DNA of 64,000 bases from Garcia nutans. Lineage: Eukaryota; Streptophyta; Magnoliopsida; Malpighiales; Euphorbiaceae. Each line of letters starts with the position of its first letter. Position 1 is the stretch's first letter. Of the stretch, positions 1 to 12,105 are shown piece after piece. The position numbers were made by a program, and so were the translations under genes. The notes below the pieces were generated by a model that was not told the DNA's origin, did no database searches, and saw nothing but the letters and a program-made list of their open reading frames with translations. The stretch covers positions 15,396,501 to 15,460,500 of the forward strand of contig CANTUV010000062.1 in the NCBI GenBank assembly GCA_947685225.1. The letters run 5' to 3'.

Positions 1-137
1 TCTATCAAACTCAAACACAACTTCAATTAAACCAAGAAATCAAAAGATGACTTACTTGAATTTCTTGCCAAATCTTCAAACTTCATCTTCAATCTTCTTA
101 AAATCCTTAAGCAATTTGATGTGAAGATCAAAAATCA

Positions 138-138
<1 letters not shown>

Positions 139-233
<95 letters not shown>

Positions 234-312
234 ATCCACGAAGAAGAAGAAGAAGAAGAAGAAGAAAGAAAGAAAGAATCTTTTCTTTCTTTGTTCTTAT
301 CTCTTATATATA

Positions 313-374
<62 letters not shown>

Positions 375-430
375 TCCAAAATATCTTCTTACTCCTTTTG
401 ACTTTCTTTTATTATTATTATTATTATTTA
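139..430. repeat. Compound microsatellite cluster
   Basis: A (CT)n tract occupies about 139-233, followed by (GAA)n to about 278, (TA)n at 305-330, (AAT)n/(TTA)n at 330-374 and a second (TTA)n at 410-429. Open reading frames here on either strand are Ser/Leu, Arg/Glu or Ile/Leu repeats caused by the simple repeats and are not genes. Similar GA-rich and CA/TA repeats sit inside the LTR at 4810-4942, so this cluster may lie in the matching part of another LTR copy, but that is inference. Confidence 0.9.
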
Positions 431-697
431 ACTATATAAACTTACTCTTCCCTACACCACTTTATACATTATGTATATGTCTTATATATATTGCATTTAT
501 ATTTCCCAAATACCATATGTATACATATTATCCTCCATATACATCCATTCCTTATACTATTTCCTTTTAATTAATTTATCTATCTTTCTATTTCCATAAA
601 ACATATACCTTAAATCCAAATACAACAATAACTCCAAAACTTTTGGGGTATATTTTGGGATATTACACAAAGTATCGTCAATTATAATATACTTTGA

Positions 698-742
698 AAT
701 ATAACACTTTCTCTTTGAATGGAATATAACACTTTCTCTTTG
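698..742. repeat. 25-bp tandem duplication
   Basis: The 20-base string AATATAACACTTTCTCTTTG occurs at 698-717 and again at 723-742, giving a 25-bp period. It lies just right of a sequence ending GGGATATTACA (about 668), which resembles the terminus of a reversed LTR. No coding function is visible. Confidence 0.75.
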
Positions 743-3052
743 CAATGTTTGTTTCTTACTGTAAGTGTATAAGATATAAACAATCATTTCAATCACAACA
801 CATATACACATTATACTTGTTTTCGATTAGTTCGATTGATTTTATTTATTCATCATCTTTTCAAAGCATTTTCATGTTTTCACTGTAATAATGAAATCTA
901 CAAAGATTTCCACTCTTTTTACTTGTTTAATTCTTTTCTTAACATATTAAAAATTAATCACTATTCTTTCACTTTAAGAATACATGTACACATATAATGT
1001 ATTCACTATGTTTAATACACACATTCACACACACACATGTTCAAGCATACATCATTTCACTAGAAGGGTTCACTACCTTCACATCTCACTACATTCTTTT
1101 CTTTTTACATTATCACTTCCTTTCTTTCCATTTGCAATCAATTAGTATTAAGTAATTCTTTAACACTTCTATATATAATCTATAACTTGTCTTTAATCAC
1201 TAAACAATGTTACTATCACATATTTTATCAGTACATAATATATAAATCTCACATTCTTACTTTCATTGCTCAATCAATTTGTATGTACCTCTTTAGTTTC
1301 ATTAACTTGCTCTTCACATTATGTACAATCATTACTGATTTATCAATCTATCATGCTTTTCACTTTATTTAGGAAATTATTTTATTTCATCATGAAGATG
1401 TTAAATCCACTAATCACTTGTAATTGTCTTTTATCTTTTCTCTACCTTTACACTTCTTTCACATATCCACTTACATTTATTCATACTTTCCTCACATTCT
1501 CTTCATATTTCAGTTTCATCATTTAATGGATTGATTTCATTTCAATCTTATAAGCAATCTTTTGTCACTTATAACTATTTCCCAGATGTAGTCATTAATT
1601 CACTACTAATTCCACTGATAAACTCTACTCTGTGAAAGTATGCACATTACTAAAATTTTGTAGAACAGAAGTATGCATAGCCAAATATATGACCATGCGA
1701 ATGGTCTTGCACGTCTCTACTAAAATTTATTTTCAATGTTTTAAGGGCATAAATATATGCATGTCCATATAAATGAGCATGCACCTCAATATTGTAATTA
1801 CTTCTCAAAGTTTGAAGAATAAAAATTTACACAAGCATATGCATGACTATACAAATAATCATGCGTATCATTGCTCGAATGTCTTTTCATGATTTAATCC
1901 ATAAGTTATGAAGAATGCAACTCATACACTTTAAGGAACAAAATCCAACTCTTCAAGGCACAATCAAATTCAAATCTCAATTTCCATAACCCTTTCAACC
2001 TTATTTTCTTTCACAACTGTATATTAACTCATAAATGATTCAATGATAGATTGAATCATTGTTCCAGTTAAATACACATTTACATATTGCACGGAGAACT
2101 TTACTATCATAGAAGTAAAGTTTTCACAATTATTTATTACACCATATCTTTCATAAGTATTGATGTTTTATCAATTCACAAATCTCTTTCATTAAATAGC
2201 ACTCAATAGTATTCAAGCACTAACCTCTTTATCAATACTCTTACATTACTTTTCATTTCAATCTTTTGTTTTGATGACGTTTTAAAAGACAATAGTAGAA
2301 GACACTAGAAATCTTTAAATAAGTTTTAGGACTTTTATCCAATATACGCACTTATACAATAATTTCGAAGCATTCACTTTCTTTAATTTAACTATCACGT
2401 CAATTCTTAACGTTGAAACATTATAAAAACAATTATTTTTGACACTTTAACACTCCATTATCCATATTTCACATTCAAAGTATAACTCGAATTCATTTCG
2501 AGCTAGAAAGGTATTTTCATAATTTCTTATCTCTTCGAAATCTTTTTCCACTATATGGATATTATCCATACTCAGATTTAATGTTACTATTATTAAGGCT
2601 TATTTAACCTTATCACTATCAGTTTCAAATACTCTCATATCATAATCACTCCACTTTGACACTCATATATTCACTCACTTAATGTAGAACATTAATACTT
2701 AATGTTGTACAACATGACAATTCTCATTCTCGTAAGAAATTTCATGCTCGAAATTTATCTCTCTGTCATAATTCATTCCTCAAATTTCAATACATTATTA
2801 CACTTCCACTGTGTTACTTGACATATCTCTTTCACTACTCATATCTTGTTTTCTTTTCACATCACACAGATCTAGTACGCTCCAAATAATACACAATGAA
2901 TTGTCAATCAATTCTTAGCAAACATTATATTACCATAAACATATGGAATATCAATTGTGTCACAACACATATCCACTTATTCACTTCACATAACTTAGAC
3001 AATTACATTTCACTTCTCCCATAACTCCACATGCCAGAAATGCCTAAACCAC
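743..3052. other. AT-rich stretch without recognisable genes
   Basis: No convincing coding region, RNA gene or domain is seen. If the LTR at 3070..5180 belongs to a minus-strand element, this would be its non-coding internal region, because the primer binding site lies at its right edge. Around 1660-1880 there are three loosely similar blocks containing ATGCAT, GCATGC and similar motifs spaced about 100 bp apart. No gag or pol motif was found in any frame. Confidence 0.5.
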
Positions 3053-3064
3053 GCTCTGATACCA
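3053..3064 (-). other. Retrotransposon primer binding site (tRNA-iMet)
   Basis: On the minus strand this reads TGGTATCAGAGC, the exact complement of the 3' end of plant initiator methionine tRNA, the usual primer of many Ty3/Gypsy and Ty1/Copia elements. A five-base spacer (TTTAG on the minus strand) separates it from the LTR end ...GTTACA at 3070. This fixes the element as minus strand, with its 5' LTR on the right (3070..5180) and its internal region on the left. Confidence 0.85.
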
Positions 3065-4132
3065 CTAAATGTAACATCCTCTGACAATTCTTATATAAAA
3101 ACTATCAGAGAATGTTATACGATACATTGTTCGCGCTCCAATTAATTCTTATCTCATCATAAATAAAAAAATTTTCAAATAATAATACAATCTGTATATC
3201 ACAACACTTATAGGTCCAACATTTAGACCAATTTCCAAAAACTCCAATAATTTGAATAGAAATTATAAATCATATAAACACCATAAGTTCATAAATCAAA
3301 TAAATAAACATTACATTTCTTTCATGATAATCATTCACTAGAATCTCAACCCTCATTCTCTAAATACATGTATGTCTTTCATGTTATAAATTTATACAAT
3401 CTCTCAAATAGCCAAACGGAAGTATCTATATACATTTATCACTTATAAATACAATATACACAAGATCTTCATATGTTCTTATCTTGCTCCGATGTCCTGA
3501 TACCTGCGTGTCAGAAAACAATTCTAACACGATAAGCAAAGCTTAGTGGTGCTTGTATACACATATTTATATCACTTAATATTAACGAAATATACTTATG
3601 AAAATATAGTAAGTATTTCAATATATGAACTAATTTTAGTAACAAATCAACATACCATTCAATCCAAAGCTAGATATAAATTTAATATGATTTGGGTAAT
3701 TCATTAATTTTGATGAACACTACATTGTTTATTTCCTTTCATTGATACTATACTCTTATCAACATTTGGTAGAATATATATGTGTGTCACATATCTAAAG
3801 TTTATCACTCGTTTTCATACATTTAACACATTAACACAAAAGTATGGACTATACACATATTAGTCTCATGTCATTGATTAACACTTGTTTATATAAACAC
3901 TCACTTGTTTATATAAGCACTTGTTTATATTTCACTTGTTTATATCAGTTCATTAGTACATTACTCTTATCAATATTTAGTATGATATATATATTTGTCA
4001 CTTATCTTAAGTTTCTCACTCTTTTTCATGCATTTAACACATACACATGAAGTCTTAATACAATTATTCACATATTAGTCTCATACTAGGCCCGTAGATC
4101 ACAAATTACAAGCCAAAAATATTATTTAGGTA

Positions 4133-4333
4133 CCCCACGGCCATGGCATCTCAACCCCACGCCCATGGGATCCCAAATGAAGCTGTAAAATAAGTTTTAA
4201 GACCCCACGGTCGTGGCCTTCAAGGGCCACGGTCGTGGCATTTGTAACTTGCTCTGTTTTATCAAATTTTTTTGAAGAAATAGCATAATTTTCAATTCCA
4301 CGGTCGTGGCACTCAATTGCCACGGCCGTGGCA
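4133..4333. repeat. Block of GC-rich palindromes in LTR
   Basis: Six related units occur at 4133-4149, 4155-4171, 4203-4220, 4226-4240, 4298-4311 and 4318-4333. The core is CCACGG[C/T]C[G/A]TGG. The last unit, TGCCACGGCCGTGGCA, is a perfect 16-base palindrome. The surrounding DNA is strongly AT-rich, so the block stands out as a local GC island. On the minus strand it reads as a repeated His-(Asp/Gly)-Arg-Gly motif, which is a by-product of the repeat. Confidence 0.85.
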
Positions 4334-4893
4334 TTGATTTTGGGACTGTTTTCGGAGTAAAATCATGTATTCTGCACTTTTAACTTCATTAAACACAAAC
4401 ATGTTTAAGATCTAAGATCAAAATGTATCAAACTCAAAGTTTTGATAGAAAAAGAATTCATATCAAATATTTTACCACAACTTCACTCAATCAAACTTTC
4501 AATCATTTCCTATGAATAAAACCAACATCAAATATTTGATATCAAAGAATTCATATCAAAGTTTTGAGTTAAGGATCAAAACCCATCATATAAAAATTAT
4601 TTTTCACTCATCAATCTATTTAATCAATACTTTCAAGAAATTTATCATTATACATAACTCAATCATTCAATTAAATCATTAAAACTCATAAAAATTCATA
4701 TTTTTGCAAAGTATAAATCAAAAGCACATACCTTGTTGATAATCACCACTTTTCCAACTTAATCTTCTCAACACTTATATTTAGATGTAATCTTATCTTA
4801 GTTTTGATTCAAATCATAGAAAGAAAGAAGAAGAAAGGAGTGAAGATGGTGATGATGGCGTGGAGAGAAGAAGAAAGAAGAAATTTCTACACA

Positions 4894-4898
<5 letters not shown>

Positions 4899-4941
<43 letters not shown>

Positions 4942-4942
4942 T
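4899..4942. repeat. (CA)n(TA)n microsatellite
   Basis: About 13 CA units run directly into about 10 TA units, inside the LTR at 3070..5180. The GA-rich tract to its left (4810-4885) makes this a compound purine/AT repeat region, matching in kind the microsatellites at 139-430. Confidence 0.9.
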
Positions 4943-5180
4943 TAATCTAGTGAGGGAATGCTCATAATAACAATGGTGCACCCTCATTCTTAACCGTTGA
5001 TTTTAAATCGAGTTTTAATATCATAAAACGGTAAAAATACTCTTTTCAGTAAAGTTTTAGGATACACAATTTACTCTTCTCTACATATAGCATTTATCCA
5101 CAATACTTTTGTCACTATACACTATGCATTTTTTTTCATTATTAGTTAAAATGTTCCTGATTAAAATCTTGACCATTACA

Positions 5181-5530
5181 GCTACTTTATTATTATGTAT
5201 ATTATAACATGATTTAATAGCATATGGATTAACATTTTGGTTTTGTATCTATCTAAAGTATTAAGTATGTATATTTAACTGAACTCAAGGGATTTTTGGA
5301 ATGTAGTAATATATTATTCAACCTTTGAATTCATAATGCACTTAATTACAGTTTTTATATACATATTAATATATGCCTTGCATAATCTGAATATTGAGTT
5401 AAACTATTTTCGAGTAAAGGAAGTAAGATTTTATTACTGACGAGTTAGTGATACCTTTATGCCTTATTTACATATTTTACATACTCAGGGGAGTGTGTAT
5501 TATATATAGGTAGAGTATAAGGGTGTTAAA
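5181..5530 (+). mobile_element. Probable 3' end fragment of an older LTR
   Basis: The right edge contains GTATAAGGGTGTTA (from 5516), identical over 14 bases to the 3' end of the solo LTR at 43780..46569. There the sequence continues CA; here it continues AA, so the terminal CA is lost. The AT-rich text before it resembles the end of that solo LTR only loosely. The element at 3070..5180 may have inserted into this older LTR. Confidence 0.4.
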
Positions 5531-5699
5531 TCTCCGAACTACCTTCTCAAACTGTCTATCAAATCACCTTCAAAATCGAGGTTCAAATAGGAATCGATAA
5601 TTCCTAAACCGTCTTTGATCTGTCCTATAGAAGGTTCAATTCAGACATAAGAATTTTCTAAACTGAAATCAACAGTTTAGGAATCAAAATAAGCAGTTC

Positions 5700-5830
5700 T
5701 AGAACTGTAGCCATGTCTACTTGAGCATGCCAAACAAGATGGGTCATGCTTGGTACTCGCGTCATGCCTAGCACAACCCAAAATAGGCTAGGTTGTGCAG
5801 CATGCTTGCTGCCTAACCTAGTATTCATGT
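5700..5830. repeat. Short inverted-repeat segment
   Basis: Complementary arms GCACAACC and GGTTGTGC flank a 12-base spacer near 5770-5800. Neighbouring GCATG/CATGC repeats (about 5725-5755 and 5800-5810) add further self-complementarity. No coding potential is supported. The stretch from 5531 to 6100 otherwise shows nothing recognisable. Confidence 0.45.
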
Positions 5831-6122
5831 ATAAATGTGTTACTGTCAAAGCAAAAAAAAAAAATCTCCAATCATTATAGTTGAAACTCAAAAATAATAA
5901 AAAAAAAATTAAAAGACTTACAAACACAAAATACCTCAAGCTCTTATTTACTAATTTGATTTATGTTTCTTCTTCACATTGTAAAGGTTACCAAAATCAA
6001 AACTAATTTAATTTTGATGAAACAAAAAATAAATAAAAAATTCAAAAGAAACAGAAATATAAATTGGAGATGGAGGAAAAGCGACACTAATAGTGGAGAA
6101 GAGGCGATGGCAATGAAATATG

Positions 6123-6320
6123 AGAAGGCAGTAACAAAGTAAAAAAATGAAAATAAATGAAACCAAGAGAGATAAGAGAAGAGTAACGAAGATAAAGAAG
6201 GGGAAGAAGATAAAGAATTGGTTTTTTATAAAAGAAAATAGATTAAAAATTGAAAAAAAAAATAGGAGCAATAAAAATGCTAAAAATAAGAGCAATAAAA
6301 AAAATAAAAAAAAAACTCAA
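6123..6320. repeat. Purine-rich low-complexity tract
   Basis: The plus strand is almost entirely A and G for about 200 bases. Long frames on either strand are Lys/Arg/Asn-rich or Leu/Phe-rich translations of this bias and are not genes. The right end, with ...AACAAATTATGTAATTTTTT near 6327-6344, resembles a motif at about 21100-21135, suggesting a shared dispersed repeat. Confidence 0.6.
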
Positions 6321-6594
6321 AAACTAACAAATTATGTAATTTTTTGGGGATAATTACATCAATACCTTAAAAATAAAGTCACTTTTTAAAAATATTGTGG
6401 TAAAAAAATTCAATTTTACGGCACTTTGATTTTGTAATTACAAAAATACGGTGGCTTTTCATTATGTAGCAGCCCACACTGGAGATCTGCCTCTTCAACT
6501 TTAACAGCTGTCTAAAAATACCTTGTACCTTGTGAATATATATTTTATTTGCTAATTCATGTGCCTTGTCCAAAAAGAAAGATATACTAATTCA

Positions 6595-7340
6595 CCAAAC
6601 TGTTATTTGTTTTTATATTTTTATTTAATTTATATTTTTTAAAATAATTTAACATATACTATAAAAAATATTTAAAAATAATTCTCACTTTTATACACAT
6701 ATATCTAGTTATATATAATATATATTTATATATAATATATAGCCACATATACTATTATTATTTTTAAATTCAATATATATCTTATTATATACCACATATA
6801 AATAACATATACACACTTTATTTTTGAAAATAAAACTTAAAAAATAGTAAATCATGTAACTAACTTTAAAAAAAATAATTTTAGAAATACTATAAAAAAT
6901 GATACAAAAATATTTTAAAGTATATTTAAAAAAATATGGTGAAAATTTAAAAATTCAAAAATACAAAGCCTATAATTTACAAAAATATAATTTTTTAATT
7001 AAAATATATATAACATATATTCACATATATTATTATTCTTTACTTAAAATATATATAATATATATCGATATATATTCACATATATTATTATTCTTTACTT
7101 TAAATAAATATAATATATACTGATATATACTAAAATATTACTGCATATATTATTATTTATAACTAACATATTAATATATATTGATATTTACATATATATA
7201 TTGTTATTCTATAACTAATATACTAATATATATTATTATTATTATATAACTAATATATATTAATTTGTATTAACATATATCCATATATACTATTATTCCA
7301 TAACTAATATATATCGATATATATTTATATATATCAGTTT
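6595..7340. repeat. AT-rich dispersed repeat, copy 1
   Basis: This begins with a TTTATTTAATTTATATTTTT-like block followed by an AACATATACTATAAAAA block, and continues with degenerate tandem units of about 55-70 bp built from CATATATTATTATTCTTTACT. The same blocks occur in the same order at about 19130-19840. It is nearly pure A/T with no open frame of interest. The element type is unknown. Confidence 0.55.
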
Positions 7341-7344
7341 CAAT

Positions 7345-9593
7345 AATGTTTAAACTCGTAATCTTATAATTTCATAATAAAAAATCGATTTATTTTGTCA
7401 AAATTATTAGAAAATATCCTATCCCTAGCTAGTTGTTGTAAGGATTATGGTCATGATAGAAGCAGGCAATGAACAGGGTAGTAAACCTCCCATAAATCTC
7501 AGGGTCTGCAACTATATATAATTTTCATTTGATTCGGTCTACGTGAATCTGACATCATAACCTGTCTCAATATTACTAATTAAGCTAAATTACATTATCA
7601 GTCATTTCAGGAAAAAAAAAACAAAAAGTTAGAACTATCAAAAATTAAAAATTTGTAAAATTTATTTTTTTAAAGCATTTCGTCGTAAATATGGTATATA
7701 TTTATATTGATGAAAAAAAAATCTCAATTGTTATCATTCAAACCCAAAACACATTTCAAACAAACAAAAATACAACAATAGTTCTATGTGGCATAAATAT
7801 CTCTTTCTCAAATAGAAAAATAAGAGAAATTTAAGACGTTTAAAGTAATGTTTATTTTGTTAAAAATAATTTTTTAAAAAAATACTTGTATATTTTTTAT
7901 CATTCACAGTGCTAATTAAAGAAATATTAAGAAATTCTCTTTCTAAAAGACAAAATTATTTTTCTCATTTTATTAAATTATTATAATGATAAAAAATAAC
8001 ATATGAATTTTTATTTATCATTCAACCAATTTTAGACAGTCATTGCTATTGTTTTTTACCGCCGACGGTAGCCATTGATCGCTACCTATCGCCATTTTTT
8101 TTTATTTATTTGCTTAATGAAATGAGTTTCCCTCTGTAATTAGTTCCTAAAATTAATTTCAGATTTTGAAAATTTTGAAAATTAATTTTAGATTTTGAAA
8201 AGGTTAAGAGTTATATTGTGAAATTTATTTCAAATTTTTAGTTTACTAAATTGTATCATTATAAACTTAACTTTACTAATTTGCACTATTATTAATTATA
8301 TTTTTTCAATTATTGTTAGTTGTAATAAAATTTAATTAGGATATTAATTAATTTATAAAAAAAAATAAAACCTTGAATTAATAAGAAATTCATTTTCAAT
8401 GCTATATTAAAGAAGCTATTTATTATGTACCAAAAAAAAAAAAAGAAGCTACTTATTCTTTATGAAAGTTGTTAGAAGCTTTCCTTAAATTAAAAAAAAA
8501 AAAATAGAAGCCAAAGCCAGAGACCACAGCTTGACGCAATAGAAAAATATCCGTACACTTGGATAGAGTGATATAAGAGATCACAAGAGGTACTAAAACA
8601 AAAAAGAGGATGTCGTAACATTATTTATGCCATTACTTTCTTTTATTTATTTATTATCGAATATTTATATTACCTTATTATTATTGGATATATTCAATGA
8701 GACTGGAACAAAATAATAATAATTCCCTTAAATTCTTATGGATATTTTTCTTTCCTTTAAAAAAACAAATATTAATAACATTACAGAACCCAAAAACCTA
8801 TACACATCTTCATTTACTTATCCCATGCTTTCCCTTATTTTATTTTTTTTAATTTTATACTATCCAAAAAAAAAAAAGAACCGACACTTGAGACTGGAGT
8901 AATACTGATAATAAGAACGAGCCTATAGAATAGCACAACAAAATATACCTGCTCTCTGCCAGCTAATATATTATCAACAACGACAACCGAAAAATACAAA
9001 CATATCATATACACACACACACACACACATGGCTGTACAAAAGTAAAATCTAATGTGGGGCTTCCATGTTTAAGCGGTTGGTGGCCGTTTCCATGTTTTT
9101 TTAAATTGTATTTGCAGATAAAGAACAGAAGTAAGAGAGAGAGAGAGAGATCAGAGGTGCTGATGGTAATCCTTCACCAGATTGAAACGACTTTATACCA
9201 AACACAAGCCACATTTAGCTCAATGGGCCTGCTGCCCATCTATTCACTTTTTATCCATCCTCCTCTTTTTACTATTTTTATGTCTTCTGAATTGCTTATT
9301 TAAAGCTTGGCTTTGCATTGGCTGTAACCCACTCACAATAGCATCAATATCTATCTTTATTTGATTGTATGATCCTAATCGAGCTGTTTTAACTCAATTC
9401 ACGCTCTTTTTTTATTTTTAAAGAAATAGAATCAAGAATAAATGTATTCAGAAATCTATTCACGCTCTTTTTTTTTCACACTCTTAATTCTTCTATTCCT
9501 CTCCTTTTTTCTTGTTGGCGCTCTTTTTCTTTTGCTCTTTTTCTTTTCAGTAGGGTTGGTTATTATTACTTAGTAGGTTGATTGCTGACCACT
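7345..9593. other. Gene-free AT-rich stretch
   Basis: Nothing recognisable is seen except short features. There are several A runs, a small hairpin GGTAGC-(8)-GCTACC near 8069-8088, and (CA)n near 9011-9029. The frames near 8835-9364 have no family resemblance and unlikely composition. Part of the right side may be regulatory sequence downstream of the ARM gene, but nothing shows this directly. Confidence 0.5.
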
Positions 9594-9621
9594 CCCCCCC
9601 CCCCCCCCCCCCCCCCCCCCC
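9594..9621. repeat. Poly-C tract of 28 bases
   Basis: An uninterrupted run of 28 C lies in AT-rich DNA. On the minus strand it is poly-G followed by AGTGG, which could be the polypurine tract of a lost Copia element, like the G run at 30922-30945. However, no Copia protein remnant is found to its right. It could equally be a plain mononucleotide expansion, and its length may be uncertain in an assembly. Confidence 0.85.
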
Positions 9622-10454
9622 AAATCCACAATGATGGATTGACTCCATATTTACTACAGGTTGATTAATTGCTAATGGTCAGTGCCGACCTCATCTTCTA
9701 AAAAAATAAATATTCAAACCTTGACATCTCTGTTGAAAAAGAAAGACAAACACCGCCTGAAGAATTTATTGCTATTAGACAACAAAATCTACACAATCAG
9801 ATTAGGGGACAGGATAGCAGAGGATGTGATTTTCATACACTGAATTATAAATTTTCTTAACAAAATTTTTCAAGGTACCTGCTGCCCAGATTTAATTGAA
9901 GATACCAATTTTATAAACACAATTGGAAACAGAGATCAGCCATATAGGAAAAGGATTGAATTTTTAAAAGATAACAAAATCCATGATCCATAAAATCTGA
10001 AATATAAATCCAAGCAACATGATGTAAATAAAAAAAAAAAAACTCATCAATGTAGTAGCGCAAGTTCGTTTATCTTCACTAGTTTAAACATGGACGATAA
10101 TCAGTAAACAGAAATTTGGATCATCTAAACAAAACACTAGGAAAAAAACCCAAATATTCAACTCAGCCAAAAACCCACAAAGGAGAAACAAATATTACCT
10201 CCTCTAAAAATCCATGATAATAACAAACCCCAAAACCTAGTTAAAACTCAAGATCAATACATCTAATATGTCAGTCTCTTGCTCATCACTTCCTCTAATT
10301 GCAGTAGACTCCAGATTCTTCCCAAACTTATGAACTACACTGTACAAACCATCATCAAAAAAACACTCCCTATATACAAAATCAACACCAGCCAACCACT
10401 CAGTCTAAATTAGTAATTACCTCCCATAGAAGAGGTTTGAAAATGGCTACTTCT

Positions 10455-12105
10455 TTAAGGACTCGAAGTCGAAGCCTCCTGTCTTGGTTCTCTCAAGTAA
10501 CCAAGAAGTGTTTCAGCCTGCCATCATCAATAAAAACAACAACCACCAACAAATGCCATTAACAACTAAGACTAGAGTACCTTCCAATTTCTACAATTGC
10601 ATATTTGATAGTGCACTATTATGAAATTGCTTAATAGCCCAAATATCCCAAATTAAACGATTTGAAATATAAATTTCAAGAAGTTCAACTATAAAATCAC
10701 ATTGTTTTAAAAGAAAAACTGTAATCAAACACTAAATAGCTGAACAATAATGCACACGTACCTTATGCTTAGCACGAACACTCCCAGTCTGTGAAAGAGC
10801 AACAAGAGGTGGAATCCCCCCTTCCCTCACTAGCAATCCACGATTCGTAACACTATCAGCACACAACTGCAATAATGTAAGCACTGCAAATTCCTTTCCC
10901 TTAACTGAACCATCTTCAATGGCCTCTACAAGCGCCGCAATTCCTCCTTCCTCCACAATTGCTTCTCTCCCTTCTTCAATAGCTGCCAAGCTACTTAGCA
11001 CTACCATGGCCTTCTCCGCCATCCCCATACCCTGTTCTGCCACCATCCCCACAAGGGGCTTCACAGCCCCAGAATTCACGGCCCTTTCCTTGTTCTGTTT
11101 TATCGAGCATAGCTTGTAGAGGGTAGTTAATGCATCTTTTTTTCCTCTGTTGGATCCACTGATTAGAAGAGAAACTAACGGTGGGATCGCTCCGCTGGCA
11201 CCAATTGAGCTCTTATTCTCTTCGACCAATGCGAGACTGAGCAAAGCACAAGCTGCGTTTTGCTTAGAAGTTTCAGTTCCTGTTTTGAGTACATAAACCA
11301 AAGATTTAATAGCTCCATGGTTTGTAATCAAACTCTTGTTTTCTTCGTGGAGTGAGAGATTTAACAGAGCTGTCACTGAGTGTTCTTGCGTCCATGGATC
11401 GCTGCATCGGAGAAGTGGAATTAACGCCGGAATAGCACCTGATTCCCCGATTAATGCTCGGTTATCAGACCGGTTCTTCGCCAGAAGTCGAAGTTTAGCC
11501 GCCGCCGATCTTTTCACTGCAATTGATGACGATTGAAGCCCATCCACACAGATCTTGACCGTCGGTTGGAGATCTTCCGGCGAAATACTCTCAATTATTT
11601 CCGTCGAGAAGTTCTCTCTCTGTAAAAACCCTAAGCAGGGTTCCGGCTCCGGCTCCGATGATTCACATCCTTCAGTTTTAGGTCCATTTTCAGGGGAAGG
11701 TAGACAGGCGAGACGCTGCAATTCTCCCGAGATATCGCTACTACAAACTGAGAAATCGCTGAATGCGTGAGGTATATCAAGAAAGTCCTCATCATCATTA
11801 GAAGAAGATTTCCCAGATTTATCATTACTAGTGTTCCGAGAAGCAAGTTCTCCGAGACACATATCGATGACCGATTCAGTTAAATTTTCCGACACATAAG
11901 TAGAATTGTCGGTGGCAGTTGTAAAAGAACAGCAACTACCACTGTCGTTTTGATAAAAATTTGAGCGGATAGTTCGCATAGAACGGCCGACATGCCGGCT
12001 AATCTTGGTGGTAGAAACAGAAGATGGATTATAGAAGTTGTTGTTTCGAGTTAAAGGGAACCGATTTGAACTTGAATTTGGATGTGAATCTTCTAAAGAC
12101 ACCAT
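10455..12105 (-). CDS. Armadillo-repeat protein, U-box-like family without U-box (PUB4-like ARM protein)
   Basis: Two exons: 12105..10762 and 10517..10455, separated by a 244-bp GT-AG intron (10761..10518; donor AAG|GTACGT, acceptor GCAG|GCTGAA, phase 0). The product is 468 residues. Residues 1-170 are polar, acidic and Ser-rich, with SRHVGRSMRTIRSNF at about 36-50 and an acidic patch DDEDFLD near 104-110. From about 175 to the C-terminus run ARM repeats with the recurring pattern NK..I...GAI..LV.LL and A..AL..L. No U-box precedes them, matching the ARM-only plant subfamily (Arabidopsis AT4G16490-like, about 470 aa, from memory). ARM repeats bind protein partners; the specific role is unknown. 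The start MVSLEDSH fits the family; the in-frame TTG five codons earlier is not a start. Exon 2 supplies LLGYLREPRQEASTS, the expected family tail. The reading frame is intact, so the gene is probably functional. Confidence 0.93.
10518..10761 (-). other. Intron of the ARM-repeat gene
   Basis: It begins GTACGTG and ends GATGGCAG on the minus strand, is 244 bases long and AT-rich as plant introns are, and interrupts between Lys and Ala codons. Reading through it would replace the conserved tail with VRVHYCSAI and a stop, so splicing is needed for the normal C-terminus. This inference rests on the acceptor, the donor and the family-like tail agreeing. Confidence 0.9.

Larger units (their letters stand above)
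3070..5180 (-). mobile_element. Long LTR of a minus-strand Ty3/Gypsy-type element
   Basis: The plus-strand segment begins TGTAACATCC next to the primer binding site and a plausible other end is ...GACCATTACA at 5171-5180, giving TG...CA termini and about 2.1 kb. Within it are a GA-rich tract (4810-4885), a (CA)n(TA)n microsatellite (4899-4942) and a block of CCACGG-CCGTGG palindromes (4133-4333). Long LTRs with TGTAA...TTACA ends and a TTTAG spacer before TGGTATCAGAGC are typical of plant chromoviruses such as Tekay/Del; that assignment is from family knowledge. The right end is less certain than the left. No protein-coding frame is credible; the minus-strand frame at 4126-4323 is a reading of the palindromes. 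Confidence 0.65.

Noticed and set aside
121..570. 149-residue plus-strand and 83-residue minus-strand frames
   Set aside because: They translate microsatellites (Ser-Leu, Ile, Lys, Arg-Glu runs) and have no domain or codon signal.
4126..4323. Minus-strand 65-residue frame with repeated His-Asp-Arg-Gly words
   Set aside because: It is a reading of the palindrome array in the LTR; the repeats are palindromic DNA units rather than protein repeats with a start and context.
8835..9364. Several 60-82 residue frames left of the ARM gene
   Set aside because: No family resemblance, no splice partners, and low-complexity ends.
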